Shown here: positions 55,569 through 64,000 of the stretch, in pieces
How the letters are laid out: the number at the start of each line of letters is the position of its first letter
Position numbering within the stretch: the first letter of the stretch is position 1
Source of the DNA: Parvibaculaceae bacterium Mf 1.05b.01
Lineage (GTDB): Bacteria > Pseudomonadota > Alphaproteobacteria > Parvibaculales > Parvibaculaceae
DNA length: 64,000 nucleotides
Direction: 5' to 3'
NCBI GenBank assembly: GCA_000509225.1
Contig: BAOK01000001.1
Coordinates: 2,724,168-2,788,167 of the forward strand
The notes under the pieces: model-generated
What the model was told of the DNA's origin: nothing
Databases searched by the model: none
Seen by the model: the letters and a program-made list of their open reading frames with translations, nothing else
Position numbers and translations under genes: made by a program

Positions 55569-58499
55569 CTAGTGCGCTTCATCCCAATTGTCGGCCGCGC
55601 GCGCATCCACCTCAAGAGGCACCGAGATGTCGACTGCGGGCACCGCTGCACCGATCATCACATTCGACACCAGCTCACAGGTCTTCTCTGCTTTCTTCTC
55701 GGCAGCTTCGAAGATGAGTTCATCATGCACCTGCAAAAGCATACGCGCATCAAGCTTCGCCTCTTTCAGGGCATCGGGCATGCGGATCATGGCGCGCCGG
55801 ATCACGTCTGCTGCGGACCCCTGAATCGGCGCATTAATCGCGGCGCGCTCCAGGAACGCCCGGTGCGCACCATTCTTTGAATTAATCTCCGGCAGGTGAA
55901 TGCGGCGCCCAAAAATGGTTTCCACATAGCCCTGCTCATGGGCCAGCGCCTTCGTCTCATCCATGTAAGTGCGAATACCAGGAAAGCGTTCGAAATAAAG
56001 ATCGATGTATTCAGCCGCTTCGCCCCGGCCGATGCCGAGCTGGTTTGCCAGACCAAAGGCAGAGATGCCATAGATGATGCCGAAATTGATCGCCTTTGCC
56101 CGCCGTCGAATGGAGGGCTCCATGTCGGCTACGGGCACATTGAATATTTCGGATGCTGTCATGGTGTGAATGTCGATGCCATCGGCGAACGCCTGCTTTA
56201 GTTGCGGCACATCAGCAATATGCGCCACCAACCGCAACTCAATCTGGCTATAGTCAGCACTGATGAGCTTATTGCCTTTGTCGGCCACAAAGGCGGTCCG
56301 TATCCTGCGCCCATCTTCGGTGCGAACAGGAATGTTCTGGAGATTAGGCTCGGTCGACGCCAAACGCCCGGTGCTGGTTGACGCCATCGAATAAGATGTA
56401 TGGACACGCCCCGTCTCAGGATGAATAAATTCAGGCAAGGCGTCTGTATAGGTGCTCTTGAGTTTCGCAAGTCCGCGCCACTCCAAGATTTTTACCGGCA
56501 AGTCATGCCCGCTCGCGGCCAGGTCATCCAACGTGCTTGCATCTGTCGACCAGGCACCGGTTTTTGTTTTCTTGCCGCCGGGCAATCCCATTTTGTCGAA
56601 GAGAATTTCGCCGAGCTGTTTGGGCGAGGCAATATTGAAGGTCTCGCCAGCGAGTTCATAAACTTCTGATTCGATCGCCCCCATTTTTTGCGCGAACTCA
56701 CCAGAAAGCCTGGAGAGGACCGCACGATCAACCTTAATGCCGTGCGCCTCCATCTCTGTGAGAACTGGAACCAGAGGCCGCTCAAGTGTTTCGTAGAGAG
56801 TGGTCTTCGCTTCCGGGACAAGGCGCGGTTTCAGCAGTTTGTAAAGGCGCCAGGTGATATCAGCGTCTTCTGCTGCATAGGCAGTCGCTTTGTCGATGGG
56901 CACTTGATCGAAAGTGATCTGCTTCTTGCCAGAGCCTGCCACTTCCTTAAACGGAATGGGCTTGTGGCCGAGATGAATCTCCGAGAGCTCATCCATGCCG
57001 TGGCCGCTGCGGCCCGCATCAAGCGCATAGGACAGGAGCATCGTGTCATCGATGGGCGCGAGATTGATGCCGTGATTCTTCAGAACCAGAAGATCATATT
57101 TGATGTTCTGCCCAATCTTACGCACAGACGGTGCTTCCAGCATCGGTTTCAGTGCTGCCAGTGCCTCTTTTAAAGGGATCTGGTCTGGGGCTCCGTCACC
57201 AAAGTCCAACCCTTCGCCAGAACCATGCTGCAGCGGCACGTAACAGGCTTTGCCTGGCTCGGTCGCCAGACACACGCCAACGAGGCGCGCCTGCATGGCA
57301 TCAAGCGAGTCTGTTTCCGTGTCGACGGCAATTTCGCCTTGATCAAATGCTGCGTCGATCCAGGGCTGAAGGGCGTCGAGCGTCGTGACCGTCTCGTAGG
57401 TGAGCTTACCCAGATCCTTGTCGAGGCCCGTTTCAACGATCCCTGGTGTGCCGCCTTTTTTGGATTCTTTCGGTGCGGAACCTGCTGATTTTTTTGGCGC
57501 GGGTGCTTCCCCGTTATCGTATGCGCCGGTCGCTTCGATTGCATCTCCGTCCACATCAAACCGCTCAGCGACCCTGCGGGTGAGCGTGTTGAATTCCATA
57601 TCCTTGAAGAAACCGATCAACGTTGTCGGATCTGGATCCCGAAGGCCAAAGGTTTCCATTCCCTCTTCGATGGGTACGTCCTGGGCAAGCGTCACCAGCT
57701 GGCGCGAGATGCGCGCCTGATCAGCAAACTCAATCAGGTTCTGCCGACGCTTGGGCTGTTTGATTTCTTCCGCGTGCTCCAGAAGTGTTTCCACATCTCC
57801 ATATTCATTGATCAGCAAGGCGGCGGTCTTGACGCCAATGCCAGGCACGCCCGGAACATTGTCGGCGCTGTCGCCAGCAAGCGCCTGCACGTCAATCACT
57901 TTGTCGGGCCCGACCCCGAATTTCTCTTCCACTTCTGCGGGGCCAATGGTGCGGTACTTCATTGTGTCAAGCATATCGACATTGCCGCCAACCATTTGCA
58001 TCAGGTCCTTGTCGGAGGACACGATGGTGACACGTGCACCAGCGTCGCGGGCTTTAGCGGCATAGGTCGCAATCAGGTCATCGGCCTCATAGCCCATCAT
58101 CTCAATGGAGGGCACAGAAAAGGCGCGGACAGCGTCTCTGATCAACCCAAATTGGGGAACCAGGTCTTCGGGTGCCGGCGGACGGTGGGCCTTATACTCC
58201 CCATAGATGTCGTTCCGGAACGTCTTGCCGGACGCATCAAAAATGACAGCAAGGTGGGTCGGTTCGAACTCGTCTTTTGTGTCCTCGATGAGCTTATAGA
58301 GCATGTTGCAAAAGCCATGGACGGCGCCCACTGGTAGCCCATCAGACTTACGGGTCAACGGCGGCAACGCATGATAGGCCCGGAAAATATAGCCCGACCC
58401 ATCAACCAGAAAGAGGTGGTCCCCCTTGCCGAGTGGCTTTTCTGTCCCCATCTTTCCGGCATCAGCCGGTGCTTCTTTTTGCTTCTTCTTAGCCGCCAT
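55569..58499 (-). CDS. polA: DNA polymerase I
   Basis: Fills gaps and removes RNA primers. The 976-residue protein has three domains: a 5' nuclease (LVDGSGYIFRAYHALPPL, EADDLIA, VSSDKDLMQ, GDSADNVPGVPGIG), a 3'-5' exonuclease with its metal motif intact (IAVDTETDSLD), and the polymerase with motif A ISADYSQIELR, motif B RRRAKAINFGIIYG and motif C LLQVHDELIFEA. The ATG at 58499 is chosen over a GTG at 58523 because a GGGTGG sits just before it. The region near residues 310-360 (Pro/Ala/Lys-rich) is a linker, as in many alphaproteobacteria. Confidence 0.97.
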   Translation of the reverse strand: MAAKKKQKEAPADAGKMGTEKPLGKGDHLFLVDGSGYIFRAYHALPPLTRKSDGLPVGAVHGFCNMLYKLIEDTKDEFEPTHLAVIFDASGKTFRNDIYGEYKAHRPPAPEDLVPQFGLIRDAVRAFSVPSIEMMGYEADDLIATYAAKARDAGARVTIVSSDKDLMQMVGGNVDMLDTMKYRTIGPAEVEEKFGVGPDKVIDVQALAGDSADNVPGVPGIGVKTAALLINEYGDVETLLEHAEEIKQPKRRQNLIEFADQARISRQLVTLAQDVPIEEGMETFGLRDPDPTTLIGFFKDMEFNTLTRRVAERFDVDGDAIEATGAYDNGEAPAPKKSAGSAPKESKKGGTPGIVETGLDKDLGKLTYETVTTLDALQPWIDAAFDQGEIAVDTETDSLDAMQARLVGVCLATEPGKACYVPLQHGSGEGLDFGDGAPDQIPLKEALAALKPMLEAPSVRKIGQNIKYDLLVLKNHGINLAPIDDTMLLSYALDAGRSGHGMDELSEIHLGHKPIPFKEVAGSGKKQITFDQVPIDKATAYAAEDADITWRLYKLLKPRLVPEAKTTLYETLERPLVPVLTEMEAHGIKVDRAVLSRLSGEFAQKMGAIESEVYELAGETFNIASPKQLGEILFDKMGLPGGKKTKTGAWSTDASTLDDLAASGHDLPVKILEWRGLAKLKSTYTDALPEFIHPETGRVHTSYSMASTSTGRLASTEPNLQNIPVRTEDGRRIRTAFVADKGNKLISADYSQIELRLVAHIADVPQLKQAFADGIDIHTMTASEIFNVPVADMEPSIRRRAKAINFGIIYGISAFGLANQLGIGRGEAAEYIDLYFERFPGIRTYMDETKALAHEQGYVETIFGRRIHLPEINSKNGAHRAFLERAAINAPIQGSAADVIRRAMIRMPDALKEAKLDARMLLQVHDELIFEAAEKKAEKTCELVSNVMIGAAVPAVDISVPLEVDARAADNWDEAH

Positions 58500-58638
58500 A
58501 CCACCCGCCTTGTTGCTCTTCACGGTTCTTCACCGTTAAGACCGGCAATATGGCATTATGGCCGCCAAGGCGGAAGGGTGTAGAACACCTAAGGCGACGA
58601 TCAGCGGCCCATAGAATGGCCGAACCGGGGAGAAAAAG

Positions 58639-59643
58639 ATGGCACAGGGAATCACAGATGATGCAGAGGTTGCTGAAGTGCCCGCTCCCCGTGAACCAGC
58701 CCCCAACCGCAGTCAACCCGCGGCCATTGAGGCGACCAATCTCCGCAAAGTTTACAAGGCAGCCAATGGCCAACCGGCCAAAGAGGCGCTGAAAAGTCTC
58801 AATCTCTCCATCCCGCGCGGATCGTTTTTCGGTCTACTTGGGCCCAATGGCGCTGGCAAGTCGACCTTCATCAATATTCTAGCCGGCCTCGTCATGAAGA
58901 CATCTGGTTCCGCCACCATCTGGGGCTTTGATACGGACGTCAATCCGCGCCAGGCACGCGCCTCTATCGGCATCGTGCCACAGGAACTCAATATTGATCC
59001 GTTCTTCACGCCCTATGAGGCGATGGAGCTGCAGGCAGGTCTTTACGGTGTGCCTAAATCCGAGCGCCGCACGATGGAAATTTTGCAGGCAATGGGATTG
59101 GACGACAAAGCTGATGCCTATGCCCGCACGCTGTCCGGTGGCATGCGCCGGCGACTGCTGGTCGCCAAAGCCATGGTCCACAACCCACCCATTCTGGTAC
59201 TTGATGAACCAACCGCGGGCGTCGATATCGAATTACGCCGTCAGCTTTGGGAGCATATTGAAGAGCTGCATGCCCGCGGCACAACGGTAGTTTTGACCAC
59301 CCACTATCTGGAAGAAGCTCAGGCGCTGTGCGACCAGATCGCGATCATCAATCATGGGGAGGTGGTTGCGTGCGAATCGACACCGGATCTGCTTGCACGC
59401 ATTGATGAAAAGCGCGTCGTTATTCGCCCGGCAAGCCCCCTCTCGGCTGTTCCCGCCTCACTTTCGAGCCGGGGCGCCCTACTTCGCGAAAATGGGGAGC
59501 TCGCGCTTGTTTACAATCCGGACGTGGATTCTATGTCAGCCCTGCTCGCTGACATCACCGCAGCTGGCATTGAGATTGCTGACCTGACGACAGAGGAAGC
59601 CGCACTTGAAGACGTGTTCTTGCAGCTCACGTCAGGCAAATAG
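58639..59643 (+). CDS. ABC transporter ATP-binding protein
   Basis: A 334-residue ATPase of the ABC-2 class. Walker A GPNGAGKS (68-75), signature LSGGM (165-169), Walker B ILVLDEPTAG and the switch histidine in VVLTTHYLEEAQAL are intact. It begins with an unusual Ala/Pro/Glu-rich extension of about 30 residues before the nucleotide domain and ends with a 90-residue C-terminal domain. It resembles the YadG and CcmA-like proteins, which pair with a separate membrane subunit. No permease gene is adjacent, so the partner must lie elsewhere. Confidence 0.9.
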   Translation: MAQGITDDAEVAEVPAPREPAPNRSQPAAIEATNLRKVYKAANGQPAKEALKSLNLSIPRGSFFGLLGPNGAGKSTFINILAGLVMKTSGSATIWGFDTDVNPRQARASIGIVPQELNIDPFFTPYEAMELQAGLYGVPKSERRTMEILQAMGLDDKADAYARTLSGGMRRRLLVAKAMVHNPPILVLDEPTAGVDIELRRQLWEHIEELHARGTTVVLTTHYLEEAQALCDQIAIINHGEVVACESTPDLLARIDEKRVVIRPASPLSAVPASLSSRGALLRENGELALVYNPDVDSMSALLADITAAGIEIADLTTEEAALEDVFLQLTSGK

Positions 59644-59657
59644 CGCGGCGAGCCGTC

Positions 59658-60209
59658 TCAGGAAGCGACCTCGGCAAACGCTTGATATTCCAGATCGGGA
59701 AATTGAGGCATATCTGATTGTCGGATTGATACGGTCTCAATGAGCACCATGTTGACCGGTCCACCCTCAAGTCCCAAGGGCAATGCCAACCCTTCAACGC
59801 TGGCTGCCGGATTTCCAGGCAACCGCGCCTGAGCGAAAAAGCGCATGGGCCGCTTGTGTTCGACCAGGGCCCCCAACGCAGCCGATATGAGTTTCGCGGA
59901 GCCCGATGGCAGCAGGTCATCCAGCACGGCGCCGCGGTGATCAGAGCCTAAAAGATCATCAATCCCTGTACCGGAGAGACGAACACTGAATTGCGGGCCG
60001 TCCTCCTCCTCCGTGGTCACGTTCAGGAGAGCCAGCCGTGGCAAATGTGTCACCAGGTCGCCCGGCGCGATGTCTATACGGGCCGGCATGTCTCGCTGTG
60101 CGCACTTGTCTTTCCAATAGGCCAGGAGGTCCTTTAAACGCCGGTCAACCAGGTTGATCGCTGGATCAACGAACAGGTTTAGTGGTTTTAACTGCAATGC
60201 CTTCGCCAA
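59658..60209 (-). CDS. PAS domain protein (PAS_5 type)
   Basis: A 183-residue cytoplasmic protein matching the short alphaproteobacterial PAS_5 group. It opens with LVDRRLKDLLAYWKDKCAQRDMPARIDIAPGDL, a family-typical start, then FSVRLSGTGIDDLLGSDHRGAVLDDLLP in the PAS core. There is no kinase, cyclase or DNA-binding domain attached. Any ligand is unknown. It converges on the ABC ATPase gene 14 bp away. Confidence 0.78.
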   Translation of the reverse strand: MAKALQLKPLNLFVDPAINLVDRRLKDLLAYWKDKCAQRDMPARIDIAPGDLVTHLPRLALLNVTTEEEDGPQFSVRLSGTGIDDLLGSDHRGAVLDDLLPSGSAKLISAALGALVEHKRPMRFFAQARLPGNPAASVEGLALPLGLEGGPVNMVLIETVSIRQSDMPQFPDLEYQAFAEVAS

Positions 60210-60303
60210 AACCGATCACCCTTCTCAACACCCACCACTTCCTCTGTGCCGATACAGAGAAGCGTACAAGCCGTGAATTTAGGCAATATCGGTCTGACTG
60301 TCA

Positions 60304-60702
60304 TTAAGCGGCGCGTCGTTTCTCCAGCAAAATCGCGATGATCAGACCGCCGGCCACGATGGAGAACCCCAAGACGCCAAGATTCAGGCCGGCGACAGTC
60401 TTTTCAGACCCGTCCAAGTATTTCATGGAGCCACCGTAAGTATCTCGAATGATAAAAGCTGAGAGAAACCCGCCTGTAATAAACAAACCCGTGATGGCTC
60501 CCAGAACTACTTCATCCTTCACCCAGACCAACCAAACAACCAGGCCCGCCAAGCCTGTATTGGTGAAGAGCTGCCACACCTCGTGAATAAGAGCATGCGG
60601 GGTCCAATCTGGATTGAACACATGGGTATCGTTTATTTCGAGAAAAGGGACACCGAGACCCCAGACCAGGGCCCCAAAGGTTACAAGCAGACGAGCGATC
60701 AT
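60304..60702 (-). CDS. Small membrane protein of unknown function
   Basis: A 132-residue protein with about four hydrophobic segments: residues 1-20, 47-61, 67-85 and 105-126, and a basic C-terminal end (LLEKRRAA). An acidic loop with EINDTHVFNPDWTPHALIHEVWQLF lies between the first two; its His, Trp and Glu residues may be functional. Family not recognised with confidence. It is divergent from a TetR gene, with tandem 15-bp repeats between them, so it is the likely target of that regulator. Confidence 0.72.
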   Translation of the reverse strand: MIARLLVTFGALVWGLGVPFLEINDTHVFNPDWTPHALIHEVWQLFTNTGLAGLVVWLVWVKDEVVLGAITGLFITGGFLSAFIIRDTYGGSMKYLDGSEKTVAGLNLGVLGFSIVAGGLIIAILLEKRRAA

Positions 60703-60729
60703 GGAACTATCCTTTCCGGCAACATCAAT

Positions 60730-60770
60730 ATGGACAGTGTCAATTTAAGCAAAATATGGACAATGTCAAT
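60730..60770. promoter_or_regulatory. Tandem 15-bp repeats between membrane-protein and TetR genes
   Basis: ATGGACAGTGTCAAT (60730-60744) and ATGGACAATGTCAAT (60756-60770) differ at one base and lie 26 bp apart, start to start. Each contains the palindromic core GACA-N-TGTC. They sit just upstream of the TetR start and on the membrane-gene side too, which fits control of both genes. Confidence 0.7.
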
Positions 60771-60791
60771 ATTGAATCCTAGAATTCCCCA

Positions 60792-61391
60792 ATGACGGAA
60801 AAATCCACCTACCACCACGGCAACCTCAGAGATGCACTGTTAGATGCCGCGTTTGAGTTGCTGGACCAGGAAGGCGTCGATGGGGTTACCATCCGCGCCG
60901 TGGCCCGCTCTCTTGGAGTGGCCCATTCCGCGCCCGCCAATCACTTCAAAACCCGCAAGGACCTTCTCACAGCGCTCGCAACACGAAGTTTCGAACAGCT
61001 CACGTCTGCCATTCAAAATGGGCTTCAGCAGGGGCTTGAGGATCGTCGGGAGAGGCTCAAAGTCTTTGCTGACTCCGTCATCGCCTACGGGCTCAACCAT
61101 CCCAATCGCTACCGCCTGCTTTGGCGGCGAGATTGTCTTGCTGTCGATGATCCGGACTTGTTGGCCCAGATGGATGCTCTCTATGAACCGCTGATCCATC
61201 TGTTTGAGCAGGGCGATCAGAAGGAACAAAGGAGCGCAGAGACGTCCGGGATTGCCCTCTGGTCAATGGTGCACGGCTATGTTTCGCTCCGCCTGGACGG
61301 CAATCTCGTCCCGCTCAACGATGAGGTGTCAGGGGAACCACGAGAGCGCGCCATTATAGATGCGCTGTTTGACGGAATTGCATCCAAGTAG
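60792..61391 (+). CDS. TetR family regulator with WHG-type C-terminal domain
   Basis: A 199-residue regulator. The start TYHHGNLRDALLDAAFELLDQEG is characteristic of the WHG-domain TetR group. The helix-turn-helix continues VTIRAVARSLGVAHSAPANHF. Near the C-terminus, GIALWSMVHGYVSLRLDG carries the W...HG residues. Divergent from the small membrane gene with tandem repeats in between. Ligand unknown. Confidence 0.86.
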   Translation: MTEKSTYHHGNLRDALLDAAFELLDQEGVDGVTIRAVARSLGVAHSAPANHFKTRKDLLTALATRSFEQLTSAIQNGLQQGLEDRRERLKVFADSVIAYGLNHPNRYRLLWRRDCLAVDDPDLLAQMDALYEPLIHLFEQGDQKEQRSAETSGIALWSMVHGYVSLRLDGNLVPLNDEVSGEPRERAIIDALFDGIASK

Positions 61392-61510
61392 CTGAAGCCA
61401 GAGCCCCTCAGAGACCTGCATGGGGGCGTGAAACTGGTCCATTGATATGTCTTTGCGAACGAGGTAGGTTCCGCCGCGTGAACTGGTGCTGAAAAGCGCT
61501 TTGCACCGGA

Positions 61511-61587
<77 letters not shown>

Positions 61588-62161
61588 AGTTTCCCAAATA
61601 TTTCAATGACTTATATACATTGTCAGAATTAGCCGACTTCTGATAATAAAAAAGGTACCAAGCGGGTACCAAAAAACAGGGGCAGCATGGAACCTCACAG
61701 GTGAGCGTATGATTTTGAATGATAGTGTCGTCACGAAAATCGATTGATACCAACAAAAGTACCAACATCTCAGATCTGTAAGGTGGTTCAATTCCTGATC
61801 GCTTTAGTCGTTCTTTCAGATACCAAGCCACATCTGAAATAAGCCAATCAACCAGCAAAACTGCGTAGGACACAGCTTAGCGGCAACCTGGCCTGATTGA
61901 ACGTGTAATCGGTCGCCTGCATCTACAGATTGATGCACCAACGATGTGTGCCGTAGAAGAAGTCGCGCACTTTGGCAGTCTCAATACACCTCTAGTGCCC
62001 GGCCATATAGAAGGAGAGAAGCTCCGGCCTCTGCGCTATTAGCCTGCTCCGCTGGGCCGCACCGGGTCATAAGTTTCTGGCGACCGCTCCCCTTCAACGT
62101 TTGCTTCCGATATTCGTCTCTGACCATTGCAGGCCAACATGAAGCTGTTTGCCAAAGAGAT
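61588..62161. other. Gene-poor stretch after tRNA-Arg
   Basis: About 570 bp with lower GC than the genes around it. Two GGTACC motifs (GGTACCAAGCGGGTACC, about 61652-61668) are close together. tRNA 3' ends are common integration sites, but no integrase gene and no repeat of the tRNA end was found. The stretch may be the scar of a lost element; that is only a guess. Confidence 0.4.
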
Positions 62162-62851
62162 TTAGCCGTAGTCCGTGTCTCCAAGAAATTCATCAGTCGG
62201 AAACGCTTCAGTGATCTGGCGTGCTACCCATTCTGATGTGGCGTGGAAGGTGACGCCAAATGATACGATACACCTACGACTATGATCCAGAATGATGAGA
62301 CAGTAGAGACGTTTGAAGCCGATGGTCGGGACGATCGCAAAGTCCTTCGAGGCGATGCCGTTCATATGATTGTCCAAAAACGTCTTACAGGGCTGTCCGG
62401 TTCGCTTTGGCGCTTTGACTATGTACTTTGCTACCGTGGTCTCGCAAACATCAATGCCAAGCTTCAGTAGTTCTCCAGTAATACGGCGCGCGCCCCATAG
62501 CGGATTCTCACAGCTGATCTTTCGAATTAGATGGCGGGTCTCTACATCAATCTTCGGACGGCCACCAATGTTGCGGGGCTTCCAACGCCAGAACATCCGA
62601 AAGCCAGTACGGTGCCAGCGAATCACCGTCTCGGGCTTCGCAATGACAATTGAAGCCAGAATCGTCGGGCAAAACCAGTAGTGCATGACAACGACCAATC
62701 GATCCCAGCCTGTCAGTCGTGGCTTCACAGTCGTCTTTCGGCGCAAGATGCAAAGTTGCTGACGCTAGCTCATGTTCTCTACTTCGATTGAGGCTCGAGA
62801 CCTAAAACGAAGCTGCATCAAGCGCGCGAATATGAAAAACATCCTGATCAT
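62162..62851 (-). pseudogene. Decayed integrase-core transposase
   Basis: Resembles the widespread transposases that begin RSRASLEAENLVLRHQL and carry an rve-type DDE core. Seen: FRSRASIEVENMS, a TAG stop (62765-62767) in frame, then RQQLCILRRKTTVKPRLT, PETVIRWHRTGFRMFWRWK, GRPKIDVETRHLIRKI, NPLWGARRITGELLKLGI, and HATSEWVARQITEAFP. The protein then ends at GDTDYG, where the DDE core (RDRDxxYG) should follow. A nonsense codon plus loss of roughly the last third make it inactive. No terminal repeats were identified. It lies between tRNA-Arg and DUF1302 copy 3. Confidence 0.82.
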
Positions 62852-63025
62852 CGCGGTCAATCGTGCTACGATTCCCGCGTCATCAATTCCGGATGAGGTT
62901 TTTAGTAGGGACAAGTGGCAATTGCGACAGCTGATCTGTGTCATCTGATTGCGTTTGCATTCACAAGTGATTTGTACCGACAAGTTTACGACAAAGCCAT
63001 TGCAAGTTTTCAGCTGTAACAAAAA

Positions 63026-63054
63026 GGCGGTCCCGGTATGAGGCCGGGACCGCC
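63026..63054 (-). terminator. Terminator of DUF1302 copy 3
   Basis: GGCGGTCCCGG (63026-63036) pairs perfectly with CCGGGACCGCC (63044-63054), 7-nt loop, U-run on leftward transcripts (A-run 63021-63025). It is nearly the same stem as at 48991-49017, and it too lies about 150 bp beyond the DUF1302 stop, so the terminators were duplicated with the genes. Confidence 0.82.
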
Positions 63055-63199
63055 AACAGCGCTGACTGTGCATGTCGTCATTTGAGGGATGCCGACAACC
63101 AGAAAGTCAACGATCAGATCTCAACGAATTCACTTCTACGATCGCTGAGATTATCAACCACTGCTCAGTCTCCTGAGACCCAACAGTGAAGTCTTGCAC

Positions 63200-64000
63200 C
63201 TAGAACGAGTAGCTCAGATTGATGGACACAAAGTCTTTGTCGCCATCTTTCGTGTACTTCTCATTGCCAAAGATGTTGGTGTAAGAGATGCCACCGCGCC
63301 ATGTGTTCTGGTAAGAACCGTCAATCGCAAGGCTGACAGACTTCGTACCCTCACGATAGTTTGAGAGTGGTGCAGGAGAATTACCCTTCACATCATGCTG
63401 CCACGCGATGCGTGGGCTCACTGTGATCGGCGTACCGAACGCATTGTTGTACTGCAGAACACCCACGAGAACATAACCGTAGGCGAATTCTGTAGGACGA
63501 CAGCCAGTACGTGGGCTGAGGCCCAGGAAGGAACCCAGCGGCAGGTCCGTACCGGAAGTACAAACATTCTCCAGCACTGATTGGCTGAAGTCACCTTCAC
63601 TTGCTGCATCCGGCACATACATTGCACCCAGTTCTGTGAGAAGGATACCAATGTCGGCACCCAGAGCTCCAACCAACGGATTGGAGTTTGTGTAGGTCGC
63701 CGTTGTCCCAATGTCGAAGGTCACAACCTCTTCACGGGTAAACCCGTTAAACTCTGTAGAGGAGTTAGCCCCTGCATCCGTACATGAACTAGACGTTTGC
63801 GAGAAAGTCTGCCGACCCTGAAGAGCGGTCATCGCATCCGGACCCAAAAGGAAGTCCAGCGTACACGATGCACCCAATGTGGCGATCGTAATTTGGTCTG
63901 TATCGAGTTGCAGAGGCTGGTCATGACGGAAAGCCACTTCGCCCTGAACACCCCAATCGCCAAGAGTTGTATTAAACGATACACCGAACAGCTTGATATC
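63200..64000 (-). CDS. DUF1302 family outer-membrane protein, copy 3 (partial)
   Basis: C-terminal 266 residues of a third DUF1302 barrel; the gene continues past the right edge. The part seen begins DIKLFGVSFNTTLGDWGVQGE, which matches copies 1 and 2 (DIKLFGMSFNTTLGDWGVQGE-like), and ends NLSYSF. Segments FDIGTTATYTNSNPLVGALGADIGIL, CTSGTDLPLGSFLGLS and SNYREGTKSVSLAIDGSYQN are shared with both others. Closer to copy 2 than to copy 1 by eye, for example GNEKYTKDGDKDFVSIN. Cysteine pairs in the insertions are kept. Confidence 0.88.
   Translation of the reverse strand, partial: DIKLFGVSFNTTLGDWGVQGEVAFRHDQPLQLDTDQITIATLGASCTLDFLLGPDAMTALQGRQTFSQTSSSCTDAGANSSTEFNGFTREEVVTFDIGTTATYTNSNPLVGALGADIGILLTELGAMYVPDAASEGDFSQSVLENVCTSGTDLPLGSFLGLSPRTGCRPTEFAYGYVLVGVLQYNNAFGTPITVSPRIAWQHDVKGNSPAPLSNYREGTKSVSLAIDGSYQNTWRGGISYTNIFGNEKYTKDGDKDFVSINLSYSF

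Overview
The window is chromosomal DNA from an alphaproteobacterium. The evidence is gene content: a FYDLN-acid protein next to aroA, the ChvG/ChvI system fused in gene order to a short HPr kinase, an EIIA-Man protein and HPr, a DivL-type kinase whose phospho-acceptor histidine is replaced by tyrosine, AddAB instead of RecBCD, and the tsaE-amgK-murU-addB-addA-trxA order. The DUF1302 outer-membrane proteins suggest a Parvibaculum-like lineage; that placement is an inference from gene content, not a search result.

Layout. 1-2300: a short inverted-repeat-bounded element, a polytopic permease and tRNA-Ala(GGC). 2491-15527: a conserved housekeeping block running mostly rightward (FYDLN protein, aroA-cmk-rpsA, sppA, ihfB, ytoQ-like, lapA-like, pyrF, trpFBA, accD, folC). 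15659-25118: a leftward block (tsaE-amgK-murU-addB-addA-trxA). 25346-29839: an accessory insert (FAD reductase, GNAT enzyme, two-subunit molybdenum hydroxylase) between tsaE and divL. 30049-38317: a leftward regulatory block (chvI, chvG, hprK, EIIA-Man, ptsH, ahcY, divL). 38599-45961: peptidase, YHS protein with its TetR regulator, MATE pump, a HugZ-like protein, GNAT, pckA. 46071-51731: two large DUF1302 genes, the second frameshifted at a G tract. 52201-61391: TetR, a WYL regulator divergent from a GST and an epoxide-hydrolase-like gene, map, polA, an ABC ATPase, a PAS protein, and a membrane protein divergent from another TetR. 61511-64000: tRNA-Arg(CCG), a gene-poor stretch, a decayed transposase, and a third DUF1302 copy that runs off the end.

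How they work together. The first half supplies core metabolism (shikimate, tryptophan, pyrimidine, fatty-acid and folate steps), translation, cell-wall sugar recycling and double-strand-break repair. The middle block ties envelope sensing (ChvGI), a regulatory PTS branch, the methyl cycle and cell-cycle control (DivL) into one leftward set. The second half is accessory: several small one-regulator/one-target modules, each with a visible palindrome or repeat between divergent genes, plus a family of duplicated outer-membrane proteins.

The least ordinary signals are: a perfect inverted repeat that would bury the start codon of the epoxide-hydrolase-like gene; matching palindromes that link a TetR gene to a secreted YHS protein; a one-base contraction of a G tract that breaks the second DUF1302 gene; and perfect palindromes upstream of the FAD reductase and ahcY. 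No CRISPR array, prophage or complete insertion sequence was seen, and no clearly new multi-gene system could be proven from sequence alone.
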